From CAYMSO01 sp964393185 (GTDB lineage Bacteria > Patescibacteriota > Dojkabacteria > J137), in contig CAYMSO010000001.1 in the NCBI GenBank assembly GCA_964393185.1, positions 62,001-126,000 on the forward strand: a stretch of 64,000 nt of DNA. The letters are read 5' to 3'. Both the position numbers and the translations under genes were made by a program. This document shows, piece after piece, positions 40,601-47,912 of the stretch. The stretch's first letter is position 1; each line of letters opens with the position of its first letter. The notes beneath the pieces are model-generated. The model had not been told where the DNA came from. It searched no databases and saw only the letters and a program-made list of their open reading frames with translations.

Positions 40601-42434
40601 ATTTTAAATACATTCGATTTAATCTACTCATAGCAACAAGTGTACTATATCTTTGGCCAATTGCAACAATTAATGGTGTATCCGAATCCATAAACCTATT
40701 TATTTTCGATATTTGGTCTTGTATTCTAAGTTTTTGCTCACCGAGAAGTTTTAATTCTTGATCAGCTTGAGCAATTTTCAGCTTTTGGTCGAATACTGCT
40801 TTCCATTCATTCCAATAATGTTCTAGCTTTGGAAACTGACCGAAACCTTCATTTAATATACCTGTTTGCGAAGCTTCAAACAATAACTCTACTAAATCAA
40901 CATTTCTAAGCTGATGAACATTCTTTGTATGATGTTTTTTAACAGGAGTATCGGTTTCGGAAATAGCTCGTTTCAAGGTATCTATCTCTTCTATTATATT
41001 ACCGTCTATTGGAGTTTCCCTAATCTGAAAAGTAGACTGAATTTCTAGTAAATTATTAAAAATTAATCCCTTGTTTTGTTTAATTCCTTCAATACTTTCA
41101 CTTAAAAAATCTAAATTTCCAGATAGTTCATCCATAGTAGCACGAGCAACTCTTGTTAGATAACCTGGATGTCTTGTTGTATGGTGTCTTGATGCTATAG
41201 GAGAAACTCCATCTATTTTTGAAGGATTTACTACCATACTAACTAGAGGTAATTCTCCTGTATTCATATGGTGCCGTGTAATCTCATTCACTGCTTCATA
41301 GTAATATCCTGTCTTGCCATGAATTATTGGTAAATTAAGCTTGTTTCTCAAAATATCTACTAGCGTAACTGCAGCAGGAGAAATTTTTTCTTTATAGTCC
41401 CCTATATCATTATCTAAAATATTTTGTTGATTAAATAAAAATACAAATTGATTTTCTTCTAGTAAGCCATATTCGATATCACCGTCTATAGTTTGCCTCA
41501 TAAGTATTTTCTCTCTTTTGTTTCTTCCATTTCCATTTTTTTTAGTGAACCAAACAGGTATATAATGATATTTGTCACCTGTTTGTTTATCGATAAAACT
41601 TTGCTCTGGTGTTGGTAGTGACGCTACTTGGTCATATTCAGTCTTCTTTATATGCGCTAATGCTAAATCATATGATTCTATCCATGCAGGCATTTCTGCT
41701 AGTAAAGAAACCATAGCTTCTTTAAAAATGTCGGAATGTATAAGATCAGAAAGCATAATATCAAGTGTCTGTACTTCGGGTAATGTTTTTTTAATAATGA
41801 ATGTCTGTATAACTCCGTTTAACTCAGCCTGAGATCTAATTAAGCTATAGTTCTGTGATAGAAAACCTATAAGCTCATCGTATATTTCTACAGAAGCATT
41901 AACTGTTGCTAGCTCATATCCTAAATTTACTAATGTTGTTGTAACATCTTCTTTTACTCCTGCTAATATTTCTATAGTATTTTCAAGACTTGCAGGAGGT
42001 ACTGCATGCATAAAATCTGATTCATTAAAATCTATATCGTATTTATATTCTTTTATATCAAGGCATAACACCCCTTCTTCATCTTTATAAACTACTGGAA
42101 CTTCAAAACTAGCAAAACCATTTTTTCCTGCTCGATCATGATCAGCATGACAGTGCATCATAATTCTATTTGGTACTGCACCAACACCTTCTCTTTTAGC
42201 CATTCTTCTATGTATACCGTAATCAGCTGTAGGTTGTTGGCCAGTAAAAATTATCGTTGTATTTGAACTCATCTTGAACTGATTAAGCCTGCCTAAGATG
42301 CCTTGTTGGCCTATTTGGTTTATTTCGTGTAGTAAGTTTAGAGGCTGGTCATGCTCAGTCTTGATAACATCTGCATATGTTGAATGAGCAGAAACCATAG
42401 AATTCCTTTCTTCTACTGTTATATAGTGATTCAT
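40590..42434 (-). CDS. BshC-like protein of uncertain function
   Basis: The 614-residue protein has no certain family. IIFTGQQPTADYG (about 61-73) and MHCHADHDRAG resemble the VTGQQ and EDHD blocks of BshC, the enzyme that adds cysteine to the bacillithiol precursor. PIIHGKTGYYYEAVNEITRH and LPLVSMVVNPS match the spacing of the BshC GGPGEIAYW block only loosely. The last 80 residues are coiled coil (FDQKLKIAQADQELKLLGEQ). It follows its own promoter, the Ile-rich leader and a terminator, and is translationally linked to an M20 peptidase gene. Confidence 0.4.
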   Translation of the reverse strand: MNHYITVEERNSMVSAHSTYADVIKTEHDQPLNLLHEINQIGQQGILGRLNQFKMSSNTTIIFTGQQPTADYGIHRRMAKREGVGAVPNRIMMHCHADHDRAGKNGFASFEVPVVYKDEEGVLCLDIKEYKYDIDFNESDFMHAVPPASLENTIEILAGVKEDVTTTLVNLGYELATVNASVEIYDELIGFLSQNYSLIRSQAELNGVIQTFIIKKTLPEVQTLDIMLSDLIHSDIFKEAMVSLLAEMPAWIESYDLALAHIKKTEYDQVASLPTPEQSFIDKQTGDKYHYIPVWFTKKNGNGRNKREKILMRQTIDGDIEYGLLEENQFVFLFNQQNILDNDIGDYKEKISPAAVTLVDILRNKLNLPIIHGKTGYYYEAVNEITRHHMNTGELPLVSMVVNPSKIDGVSPIASRHHTTRHPGYLTRVARATMDELSGNLDFLSESIEGIKQNKGLIFNNLLEIQSTFQIRETPIDGNIIEEIDTLKRAISETDTPVKKHHTKNVHQLRNVDLVELLFEASQTGILNEGFGQFPKLEHYWNEWKAVFDQKLKIAQADQELKLLGEQKLRIQDQISKINRFMDSDTPLIVAIGQRYSTLVAMSRLNRMYLKYES

Positions 42435-42459
42435 AATTAAAAATTATTAATAACTAAAA

Positions 42460-42525
42460 AACCTCCCTTTTGGGGAGGTTGAATTTTTCTTTTCTACTAA
42501 TTCTTACATACTAGTAGCACCTCCC
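42460..42525 (-). promoter_or_regulatory. Attenuator downstream of the Ile-rich leader peptide
   Basis: Minus strand: region 2 GGGAGGTGCTA (42515-42525) and terminator AACCTCCCC-AAAA-GGGAGGTTTTTT (42455-42480). GGGAGGT of region 2 can pair with ACCTCCC of the terminator, and GTGCTA with TAGCAC in the leader codons (region 1, 42557-42563). The logic is the same as in the Asn and Cys attenuators. The BshC-like ATG follows 20 bases after the U-run. Confidence 0.72.
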
Positions 42526-42596
42526 GGATTTGGGGCAATAATAATTGCTATAATGAGTGCTAGTTTGTTTTGTAAGTTTAGTTTAAATTGTTCCAT
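42504..42596 (-). CDS. Ile-rich leader peptide, 30 aa
   Basis: The ORF contains KLALIIAIIIAPNPGG, with five Ile codons among six residues after the region 1 codons CTA GCA CTC. The composition and Pro-Gly ending recall proteobacterial ilv leader peptides. A candidate promoter is TTGTAA-16-TAAAAT upstream. The ORF overlaps region 2 of the attenuator (PGG codons CCG GGA GGT). Regulation by Ile-tRNA is inferred; Leu or Ala codons are also present. Confidence 0.65.
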   Translation of the reverse strand: MEQFKLNLQNKLALIIAIIIAPNPGGATSM

Positions 42597-42652
42597 TGCT
42601 ATATTTTGATGACAAATTTTAGCAGAAATTATAATAATTACAACTAGCAAAT

Positions 42653-43288
42653 TTAAAAATTCAATACATAGTTACAGCGGACTGACTTGTCGTAACTAAA
42701 ACCAACCGATTCTGCCACTTTATCAATAATTCTAATTCCTGTATCAAAGCTTATCATTCCATTAGTTGCTAATTCTGAGTCTTCAACACACGGATTTTTG
42801 CAAACTTTTGGATGATTTTGTGCTGATATGAGTAATACGCCATTAAGCTGTTGATCTTTAGCAAACTGTACAAGCCCGGATAGCATTAGTTTCCTAAAGT
42901 TAGACTTTATAAACGTATTCCTAGCTTGATGATTTATTGGAATCTCATTAAGCTTGACGCCTTGTGGTGTATGCATAATTCCCATAAACCTTTTATTACC
43001 TATTTTCAACACATCAAATCCAGCATAAGCTACGATAGCACCGTGAGACTGCTCTACTAATGTCAATGCATAGGTACCATTTACTATAGACCTTCCTTGG
43101 TTAACACACGGTGGATTTATAGATAGACTCATATCAAAATATGGATATAAGGTGCAAGTTTCACTAATTGGTAATTTAATCAAATCTATTAAATCAAATA
43201 AAAGCTCACACTCAAACCCCAAAGTTTGCCATAGATTTTCTCTTTCTATAATCACATGCTTGTTTATTATTGCTTCTACTTCTATCAT
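42653..43288 (-). CDS. Hypothetical protein, 211 aa
   Basis: Not recognised. Mixed alpha/beta soluble protein; NGVLLISAQNHPKV and VAESVGFSYDKSVRCNYVL recall the last strands of GNAT-type folds, but the acetyl-CoA loop is not evident. Five cysteines in the second half and centre could bind metal. It overlaps the preceding 150-residue gene by four bases, so the two are translated together under the attenuator at 43746. Confidence 0.55.
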   Translation of the reverse strand: MIEVEAIINKHVIIERENLWQTLGFECELLFDLIDLIKLPISETCTLYPYFDMSLSINPPCVNQGRSIVNGTYALTLVEQSHGAIVAYAGFDVLKIGNKRFMGIMHTPQGVKLNEIPINHQARNTFIKSNFRKLMLSGLVQFAKDQQLNGVLLISAQNHPKVCKNPCVEDSELATNGMISFDTGIRIIDKVAESVGFSYDKSVRCNYVLNF

Positions 43289-43737
43289 GTTCTACTTGTT
43301 AAAGCTATATCTACTACAACTCTTGGCACTTGTGCAAAGTTTCGAAGGTAATTAGCTCGGATCTCAACACAACCATCTGCTCCACCATCTCGGGAAGGAA
43401 TCCAAACGCATCCAGCTACTACAACTAAGGTATCGGGGGAATAATTAAATCTAGATTCCAGATTTAAACCATGAATATGGTTAATGGAAACTTCGATTCC
43501 TAAGGACTTTAAATCTTCCAGTAGGTTATTCATTCGTGAGTTAATTAATCTACCTCTAGAATCCCATTCTTCTAATTGCCCGTCTGTAGGCATATGCACA
43601 GCCTCTATAGTAACTCTTCTGCATCCTGTGCTATTTAATACTTCAATATAGTCTTTTGCAGAGGGCTCCCTCTCAGAAAAATACCGTACTTGAGTTCTAA
43701 AGTTTTTGCTGCTAAATTCACTATTTGAGTATTCCAT
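43285..43737 (-). CDS. Hypothetical protein, 150 aa
   Basis: Not recognised. Start at ATG 43737 (MEYSNSEFSSKNF), ten bases after the terminator hairpin. Segments TGCRRVTIEAVHMPTD, SLGIEVSINHIHGLNL and PDTLVVVAGCVWIPSRDGGA suggest alternating strands and helices of a small alpha/beta fold. It is the first gene under the mixed Phe/Ile leader peptide and its stop overlaps the start of the next gene. Confidence 0.55.
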   Translation of the reverse strand: MEYSNSEFSSKNFRTQVRYFSEREPSAKDYIEVLNSTGCRRVTIEAVHMPTDGQLEEWDSRGRLINSRMNNLLEDLKSLGIEVSINHIHGLNLESRFNYSPDTLVVVAGCVWIPSRDGGADGCVEIRANYLRNFAQVPRVVVDIALTSRT

Positions 43738-43745
43738 AAACAAAA

Positions 43746-43805
43746 AACCTCCTTTTGTTGGAGGTTTTAATTTTAAATAATTAGATAATTATCTATCTAA
43801 CCTCC
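43746..43805 (-). promoter_or_regulatory. Attenuator before the two unknown genes
   Basis: Minus strand: region 2 GGAGGTTAGATAGATAA (43789-43805) then terminator AACCTCC-AACAAAA-GGAGGTTTTTTG (43741-43767). GGAGGTT of region 2 can pair with AACCTCC; GATAGATAA pairs with TTATTTATC in the leader codons (43855-43863) with one G-U. The arrangement repeats the design of the Asn, Cys and Ile leaders. Confidence 0.65.
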
Positions 43806-43809
43806 ACAA

Positions 43810-43872
43810 TTATAAATCCACAATAATGAGTGGGTTACAAGCGAAGAATTTTATGATAAATAAATTTTCCAT
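43810..43872 (-). CDS. Leader peptide with Phe/Ile run, 20 aa
   Basis: Peptide MENLFIIKFFACNPL continuing IIVDL. Region 1 lies in codons 4-6 (TTA TTT ATC) and is followed by ATA AAA TTC TTC, so stalling could respond to Ile, Lys or Phe. The transcription start expected from the promoter at 43878-43906 coincides with the ATG, making a leaderless reading frame. Which amino acid matters is not resolved. Confidence 0.5.
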   Translation of the reverse strand: MENLFIIKFFACNPLIIVDL

Positions 43873-43877
43873 GGCAT

Positions 43878-43906
43878 ATTGTATCCCATTTTTGGCAGCA
43901 AGTCAA
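43878..43906 (-). promoter_or_regulatory. Promoter of the Phe/Ile leader
   Basis: Minus strand -35 TTGACT (43901-43906), 17-base spacer, -10 TACAAT (43878-43883); expected start near 43871, at the leader ATG. Confidence 0.72.
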
Positions 43907-43950
43907 GATGAGGGGTCTGGAAAGGTTTTTAAGCTAGTTAACAGAATTTA

Positions 43951-45780
43951 CTAAACCATTTGTTTAGCAATTTGCAATAAATTTCTTACTTCATTGATAC
44001 CAGTTTCCCAAAAATTCCTTTGAGATATATTTATTCCTAAATCCTGCAAAGCGTGTTGGGGAGAGAGTTTTGCTCCAATACTAAAAAATTCTTTAACTTT
44101 GATTATATTATTTTTATCATTTTTGACCATATTTTGTAATGCTTTAGAGACCAAAAGCCCAAATGAATAAGAGTAAACATAAAAGAAACTTCTAAAGTGA
44201 GAAATATAAATCCACCAGTATTCGGATTTAAAATTTTGTTTTACATAAGGACCCATATAGCTTTCCATGTGCTTTCTAAAAATTCCCCCAATTTCTTTGC
44301 TTGACAAATATCCTTTTTCTCTAAACTTCGTATGGATTTCGATTTCAAAGTTATAAAACGCTATTTGTCTAAATATGGTACTTATGTCATCGTTTAACTT
44401 GCTCATCAATATTCCTAGTTTTTGTTGCTTGTTAGTAGTTTTATTTAGTATTTCTTGTAGTACAAAATCTTCGAAAAATGTACTTGCAGTTTCTGCAGTG
44501 CACATTGGAAAGTCGTAATTTAATTCCTTTTGTTTCCTACTCAAATCAAAATTAATTGCGTGTCCAAATTCGTGAGCCATGGTCAAAGCGCTGTTCAGGC
44601 TTTGTCCGTGATTAAGTAAAATGTAGATTGGTAATTGGCTACTAAAACATGAGCAGAAAGCGCCCGATCTCTTTCCCTTTTTAGGGTAAACATCAACCAA
44701 TCCTTTTCCAAAAGAATCGATAAAAAACTTTTCGAAGTAAGGGTCAAGGTTACTAAATGTTTTTCTTACTAAATCAAATGACTTTTCAAAACTGTAGTTA
44801 TTGGCTATTCTACCTATCTCAACATTTCTGTCATTGTAGTCGAGTTTATTTACTCCTAAAATTTGAGCTTTTAGTTGATAGTACTCATGGGCTATATCGA
44901 AGTTCTGGCTAACTACGTTTTGAAGTAAATGCACCACCTCTGGTTCTATATCGTCAGCAATATATCTAGATTCGTCTGGGTTTTTGTAATCACGGATTTG
45001 ATCATTTATTTTTTTATTTTCTAAAACTGAATTAAATTCATTCTCTGCGATAGAAGAATATTTTACAAAAATCGCCGAAAGTGCCTTAGCTGCAGAATCT
45101 CTAACCTTTTTATTTTTATCACTTGACAATTCAACTAATTCAGAAAAATTACGCTTTGCTTTTTTATCATTACTAATCCAAACATGTTTTTCTTCTTTTG
45201 ATAATAAACCGCTCAACATTTGAGTCCAGTTCGAATGAGATACTTTAGTTTTTAGATTTAAAATTATTTCTTCTTTTTCTGAAAGAATATGCTCTCCAGC
45301 TTTAAACTGCTTTTCCAAAAAATGTTTATATTCTTCAAGAATAGAAGACTCTAAAAATACCTTTTGTTTAATTTTAGAAATTTTGCTAATTCTGATTATA
45401 AAGAATTGCGTTTTGTTGTGTAGGTCAAGTGCAAGTGTATGAATCTTGTTGTACTTGGCTTTAGTGTCGGAATCATTAAGATTTAAAGCACTTTTTAGGG
45501 AATAATAATACATTAAATCATTATAATTTCCATAGGTTTGGTAAAGCTTGTTATATTCATCTAGTACCTGTTTTAAAATTTTGGGTTCCTTCAGATAGTC
45601 TACTCGTGAATTCCATTTTTTTATAAACTTTTCAAATTGATTGCTTACAACTGTTTTATATGTTTCTACATCTTTAATATTTTCTATGAGAATGTCTAAA
45701 TTCCAGTCAGTTTTGGCTTGTGGTAACATTTTTACAAGGTTTAACAAACAATAGTTGATTGTAGCATAATTAGGTGTCAA
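43951..45780 (-). CDS. pepF: M3-family oligoendopeptidase F
   Basis: A 609-residue zinc oligopeptidase. The M3 motif is LTMAHEFGHAINFDLSR (HExGH, about 388-404), with the third ligand in AETASTFFEDFVLQEI some 25 residues on. The C-terminal substrate region SHFRSFFYVYSYSFGLL carries the His and Tyr residues of oligoendopeptidases. The enzyme cuts short peptides in the cytoplasm. It lies 29 bases downstream of yvcK and is likely in its unit. Confidence 0.95.
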   Translation of the reverse strand: MTPNYATINYCLLNLVKMLPQAKTDWNLDILIENIKDVETYKTVVSNQFEKFIKKWNSRVDYLKEPKILKQVLDEYNKLYQTYGNYNDLMYYYSLKSALNLNDSDTKAKYNKIHTLALDLHNKTQFFIIRISKISKIKQKVFLESSILEEYKHFLEKQFKAGEHILSEKEEIILNLKTKVSHSNWTQMLSGLLSKEEKHVWISNDKKAKRNFSELVELSSDKNKKVRDSAAKALSAIFVKYSSIAENEFNSVLENKKINDQIRDYKNPDESRYIADDIEPEVVHLLQNVVSQNFDIAHEYYQLKAQILGVNKLDYNDRNVEIGRIANNYSFEKSFDLVRKTFSNLDPYFEKFFIDSFGKGLVDVYPKKGKRSGAFCSCFSSQLPIYILLNHGQSLNSALTMAHEFGHAINFDLSRKQKELNYDFPMCTAETASTFFEDFVLQEILNKTTNKQQKLGILMSKLNDDISTIFRQIAFYNFEIEIHTKFREKGYLSSKEIGGIFRKHMESYMGPYVKQNFKSEYWWIYISHFRSFFYVYSYSFGLLVSKALQNMVKNDKNNIIKVKEFFSIGAKLSPQHALQDLGINISQRNFWETGINEVRNLLQIAKQMV

Positions 45781-45809
45781 GCTTAAGATTCAGTAGTTTT
45801 TGTATTATA

Positions 45810-46796
45810 TTAGATCAAATTTTTTATTGTTTCTGCAATTTTGTTGCCGTCATGTCTAATTAGACTTCTTTTTAACATATCTCCCTTAACAGTTTGAATT
45901 TTTTCTGTTGCAAGAAAATCGGCAATGATTGCTCGTGAATCTTTATTTAAATCATTTATTACTTCAAAAGCACTTTCTAATTTATACTTGTCTAAAATGT
46001 CTTTGGGTAATGGAGTCGAGTTAATTAAAATATGATCAACTTTTCTGCTTAAATATTTTTCTATTTCGTTCAAATGGTTTGAAGCTTTGAACCCAAAGGT
46101 TTGTCCAAATTTAGTTGTTAGGTTGAGTACATAAATTAATTTTGCTTTAGTTTTTCTTATATAACTAGAAATATTATTAATTATTAAATTGGCGATTAGA
46201 CTGGTATATAAATCTCCAGGTCCAATGATAATTAAATCGGCATTGAGAATCACTTCTTTAACTTTTTTGTGGCTTTTGACCTTTGGTTTTGTGTAGAACT
46301 TCGTAATTCTTTGCCTGCAGTCATGTGGGAATCCAGGCTTATCTATATTGTGTTGACCTTCTATTACTTCTCCGTTTTCGTATTCAGCAACTAAATCACA
46401 TTTTTCTAGTGTAACTGGATAAATATCGCCCTTAACATTAAAAAGTTTTTTTGCTTCTTCTATGGCTTTAATTTCATCTCCTAGTATGTCGCGCAGTGCG
46501 GTCATAAAAAGGTTACCTAAATTGTGACCTTTGAGTCCGTCCTCACCTTTGTCGAATCTGTAATTAAATAGTTTGCGCAAAAGCATTTGCTCTTCTTTAT
46601 TTTCAGCTAATGCAACTAAGCATTGTCTTATGTCACCAACAGGCAAGAATCCAAATTCGTCTCGCAGTCTTCCTGTCGAGCCTCCCGAATCGGTAGATGC
46701 CACAACCGCTGTCAGATCTATATTGGGCAATTTTTTTAAGCCACTAAGGACGGTAAAGGAACCCGTACCTCCTCCAATTACCACTATTTTTTTCAT
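45810..46796 (-). CDS. yvcK: YvcK/CofD-like UDP-sugar-binding protein
   Basis: The 328-residue protein begins KKIVVIGGGTGSFTVLSGLK and continues with STDSGGSTGRLRDEFG and LPVGDIRQCLVALA, the N-terminal signature of YvcK. LKGHNLGNLFMTAL and IIIGPGDLYTSLIANLI are also conserved. YvcK binds UDP-GlcNAc and links central metabolism with cell wall synthesis. A palindrome-like GGGTATA/TATGCCC lies at its promoter near 46811-46827, divergent from the Cys leader. Confidence 0.95.
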   Translation of the reverse strand: MKKIVVIGGGTGSFTVLSGLKKLPNIDLTAVVASTDSGGSTGRLRDEFGFLPVGDIRQCLVALAENKEEQMLLRKLFNYRFDKGEDGLKGHNLGNLFMTALRDILGDEIKAIEEAKKLFNVKGDIYPVTLEKCDLVAEYENGEVIEGQHNIDKPGFPHDCRQRITKFYTKPKVKSHKKVKEVILNADLIIIGPGDLYTSLIANLIINNISSYIRKTKAKLIYVLNLTTKFGQTFGFKASNHLNEIEKYLSRKVDHILINSTPLPKDILDKYKLESAFEVINDLNKDSRAIIADFLATEKIQTVKGDMLKRSLIRHDGNKIAETIKNLI

Positions 46797-46898
46797 ATTT
46801 ATATTTAATGTGGGTATATTATATGCCCAAATATTCGAAAATATAAAGCTAGAATTATAAAAAACTACGAACTAGTGCGTACAACAAAAAATATTTCA

Positions 46899-46927
46899 TT
46901 GCAAAGTTTTATTACTAAATTTATAAT
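46899..46927 (+). promoter_or_regulatory. Promoter of the Cys leader
   Basis: -35 TTGCAA (46899-46904), 17-base spacer, -10 TATAAT (46922-46927). The predicted start falls at about 46934, the first base of the leader ATG. Confidence 0.8.
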
Positions 46928-46933
46928 CAAGCT

Positions 46934-46981
46934 ATGAAAAATAAAAATGTAGCTTTAAATTGCTGTTGTACTTCCGAATAA
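46934..46981 (+). CDS. Cys leader peptide MKNKNVALNCCCTSE
   Basis: A 15-residue ORF with three consecutive Cys codons (TGC TGT TGT, 46961-46969). Region 1 of the attenuator (GTAGCTT, 46949-46955) lies two to three codons before them, so a ribosome waiting for Cys-tRNA would cover it. The ATG is at the expected transcription start, a leaderless arrangement. The downstream genes include cysS. Confidence 0.87.
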   Translation: MKNKNVALNCCCTSE

Positions 46982-47033
46982 TTGGGAGTTAAGCTACGTG
47001 TTTTTTAGAATAAGCTCCCTAGGGAGTTTTTTT
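46949..47033 (+). promoter_or_regulatory. Cys transcription attenuator
   Basis: Region 1 GTAGCTT (46949-46955), region 2 GGGAGTTAAGCTAC (46984-46997), region 3 CTCCC (47015-47019), region 4 GGGAG plus T-run (47022-47033). AAGCTAC pairs perfectly with region 1; GGGAG of region 2 is the same as region 4 and can capture region 3. This gives the 1:2, 2:3 and 3:4 alternatives of a trp-type attenuator. When Cys-tRNA is short, 2:3 should form and transcription continue into PIG-L and cysS. Confidence 0.87.
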
Positions 47034-47058
47034 ATTTTTTACTTTTAAAGTTTTGCAT

Positions 47059-47862
47059 ATGGAATATTTAGTCTTTTTATTTATAGTGATAGTAATTTTG
47101 ATTTTATTGGTTTATATGTTCATTATTTATAATCTACATGATTTTAGTATGCCTCAAATAAAAATTTCGGATTTAAAGACAAATAAAAACAAAACTAAGG
47201 TGCTTTTTGTTTTTCCACACCCAGATGATGAAGTTTTTTCTTCTGGAGGATTAATGAGAAAGCTATCTAAAGACAAAAGGTTTGAAGTTTTTGTATTAAG
47301 CATTACTCAAGGAGAAAAAGGCAAAGAGCTCTTAAAAATAACCGATAATGAATTAGCAAAAATTAGAGAAACTGAGTATTATCAGGCATTAAAAAAAATA
47401 GGTTCGAAAAATAATTTAATGTGGAAGTATGGAGATGGAAATCTAATAAATCAGCAAGAAGATCTGAAAAATGAACTTTCTGAATATATTTCTAAACAGC
47501 AGTTTGATCTTGTAGTAACTTTTGAAAGGACCGGAATGTATGGGCATAAAGATCATGTAGTGTTATCAAAAATCATCAATCAAATTTCTAAAGAATTGAA
47601 GAGATTTAGAGTGCTTTACTCTACACTTCCGAAAAAAATAGAAGATAGATATAACCCTAAACATAGAATTAAAGACTTGCAGCTCGAGCAATTTGATTAT
47701 AACCAACAACCTGAATTTAGATTTTTTGTCGGAAAGTCTATTTTTTTAAAATATATAGCTTTAAGAGCGTATAAATCACAAAATTTATCGCATTTTTTGC
47801 CTTTATGGGCTAAGATTTTATTAATGCCGTACGAATACTATACCTATAAATACGAAGATTGA
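47059..47862 (+). CDS. PIG-L/LmbE-family deacetylase, membrane-anchored
   Basis: Start at ATG 47059. A single N-terminal membrane helix (EYLVFLFIVIVILILLVYMF) precedes a PIG-L domain: FVFPHPDDEVFSSGGLM (zinc His-Asp-Asp, about 54-70) and MYGHKDHVVLS (third His). Family members deacetylate GlcNAc-linked compounds, including precursors of mycothiol and bacillithiol (MshB, BshB). Sharing a Cys-controlled unit with cysS is suggestive of a cysteine-containing thiol, but the substrate is not known. Confidence 0.88.
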   Translation: MEYLVFLFIVIVILILLVYMFIIYNLHDFSMPQIKISDLKTNKNKTKVLFVFPHPDDEVFSSGGLMRKLSKDKRFEVFVLSITQGEKGKELLKITDNELAKIRETEYYQALKKIGSKNNLMWKYGDGNLINQQEDLKNELSEYISKQQFDLVVTFERTGMYGHKDHVVLSKIINQISKELKRFRVLYSTLPKKIEDRYNPKHRIKDLQLEQFDYNQQPEFRFFVGKSIFLKYIALRAYKSQNLSHFLPLWAKILLMPYEYYTYKYED

Positions 47863-47912
47863 AATAGCAACGTATCCAAATTTAATATGAGATAAAACTT
47901 AATAACTTAACT

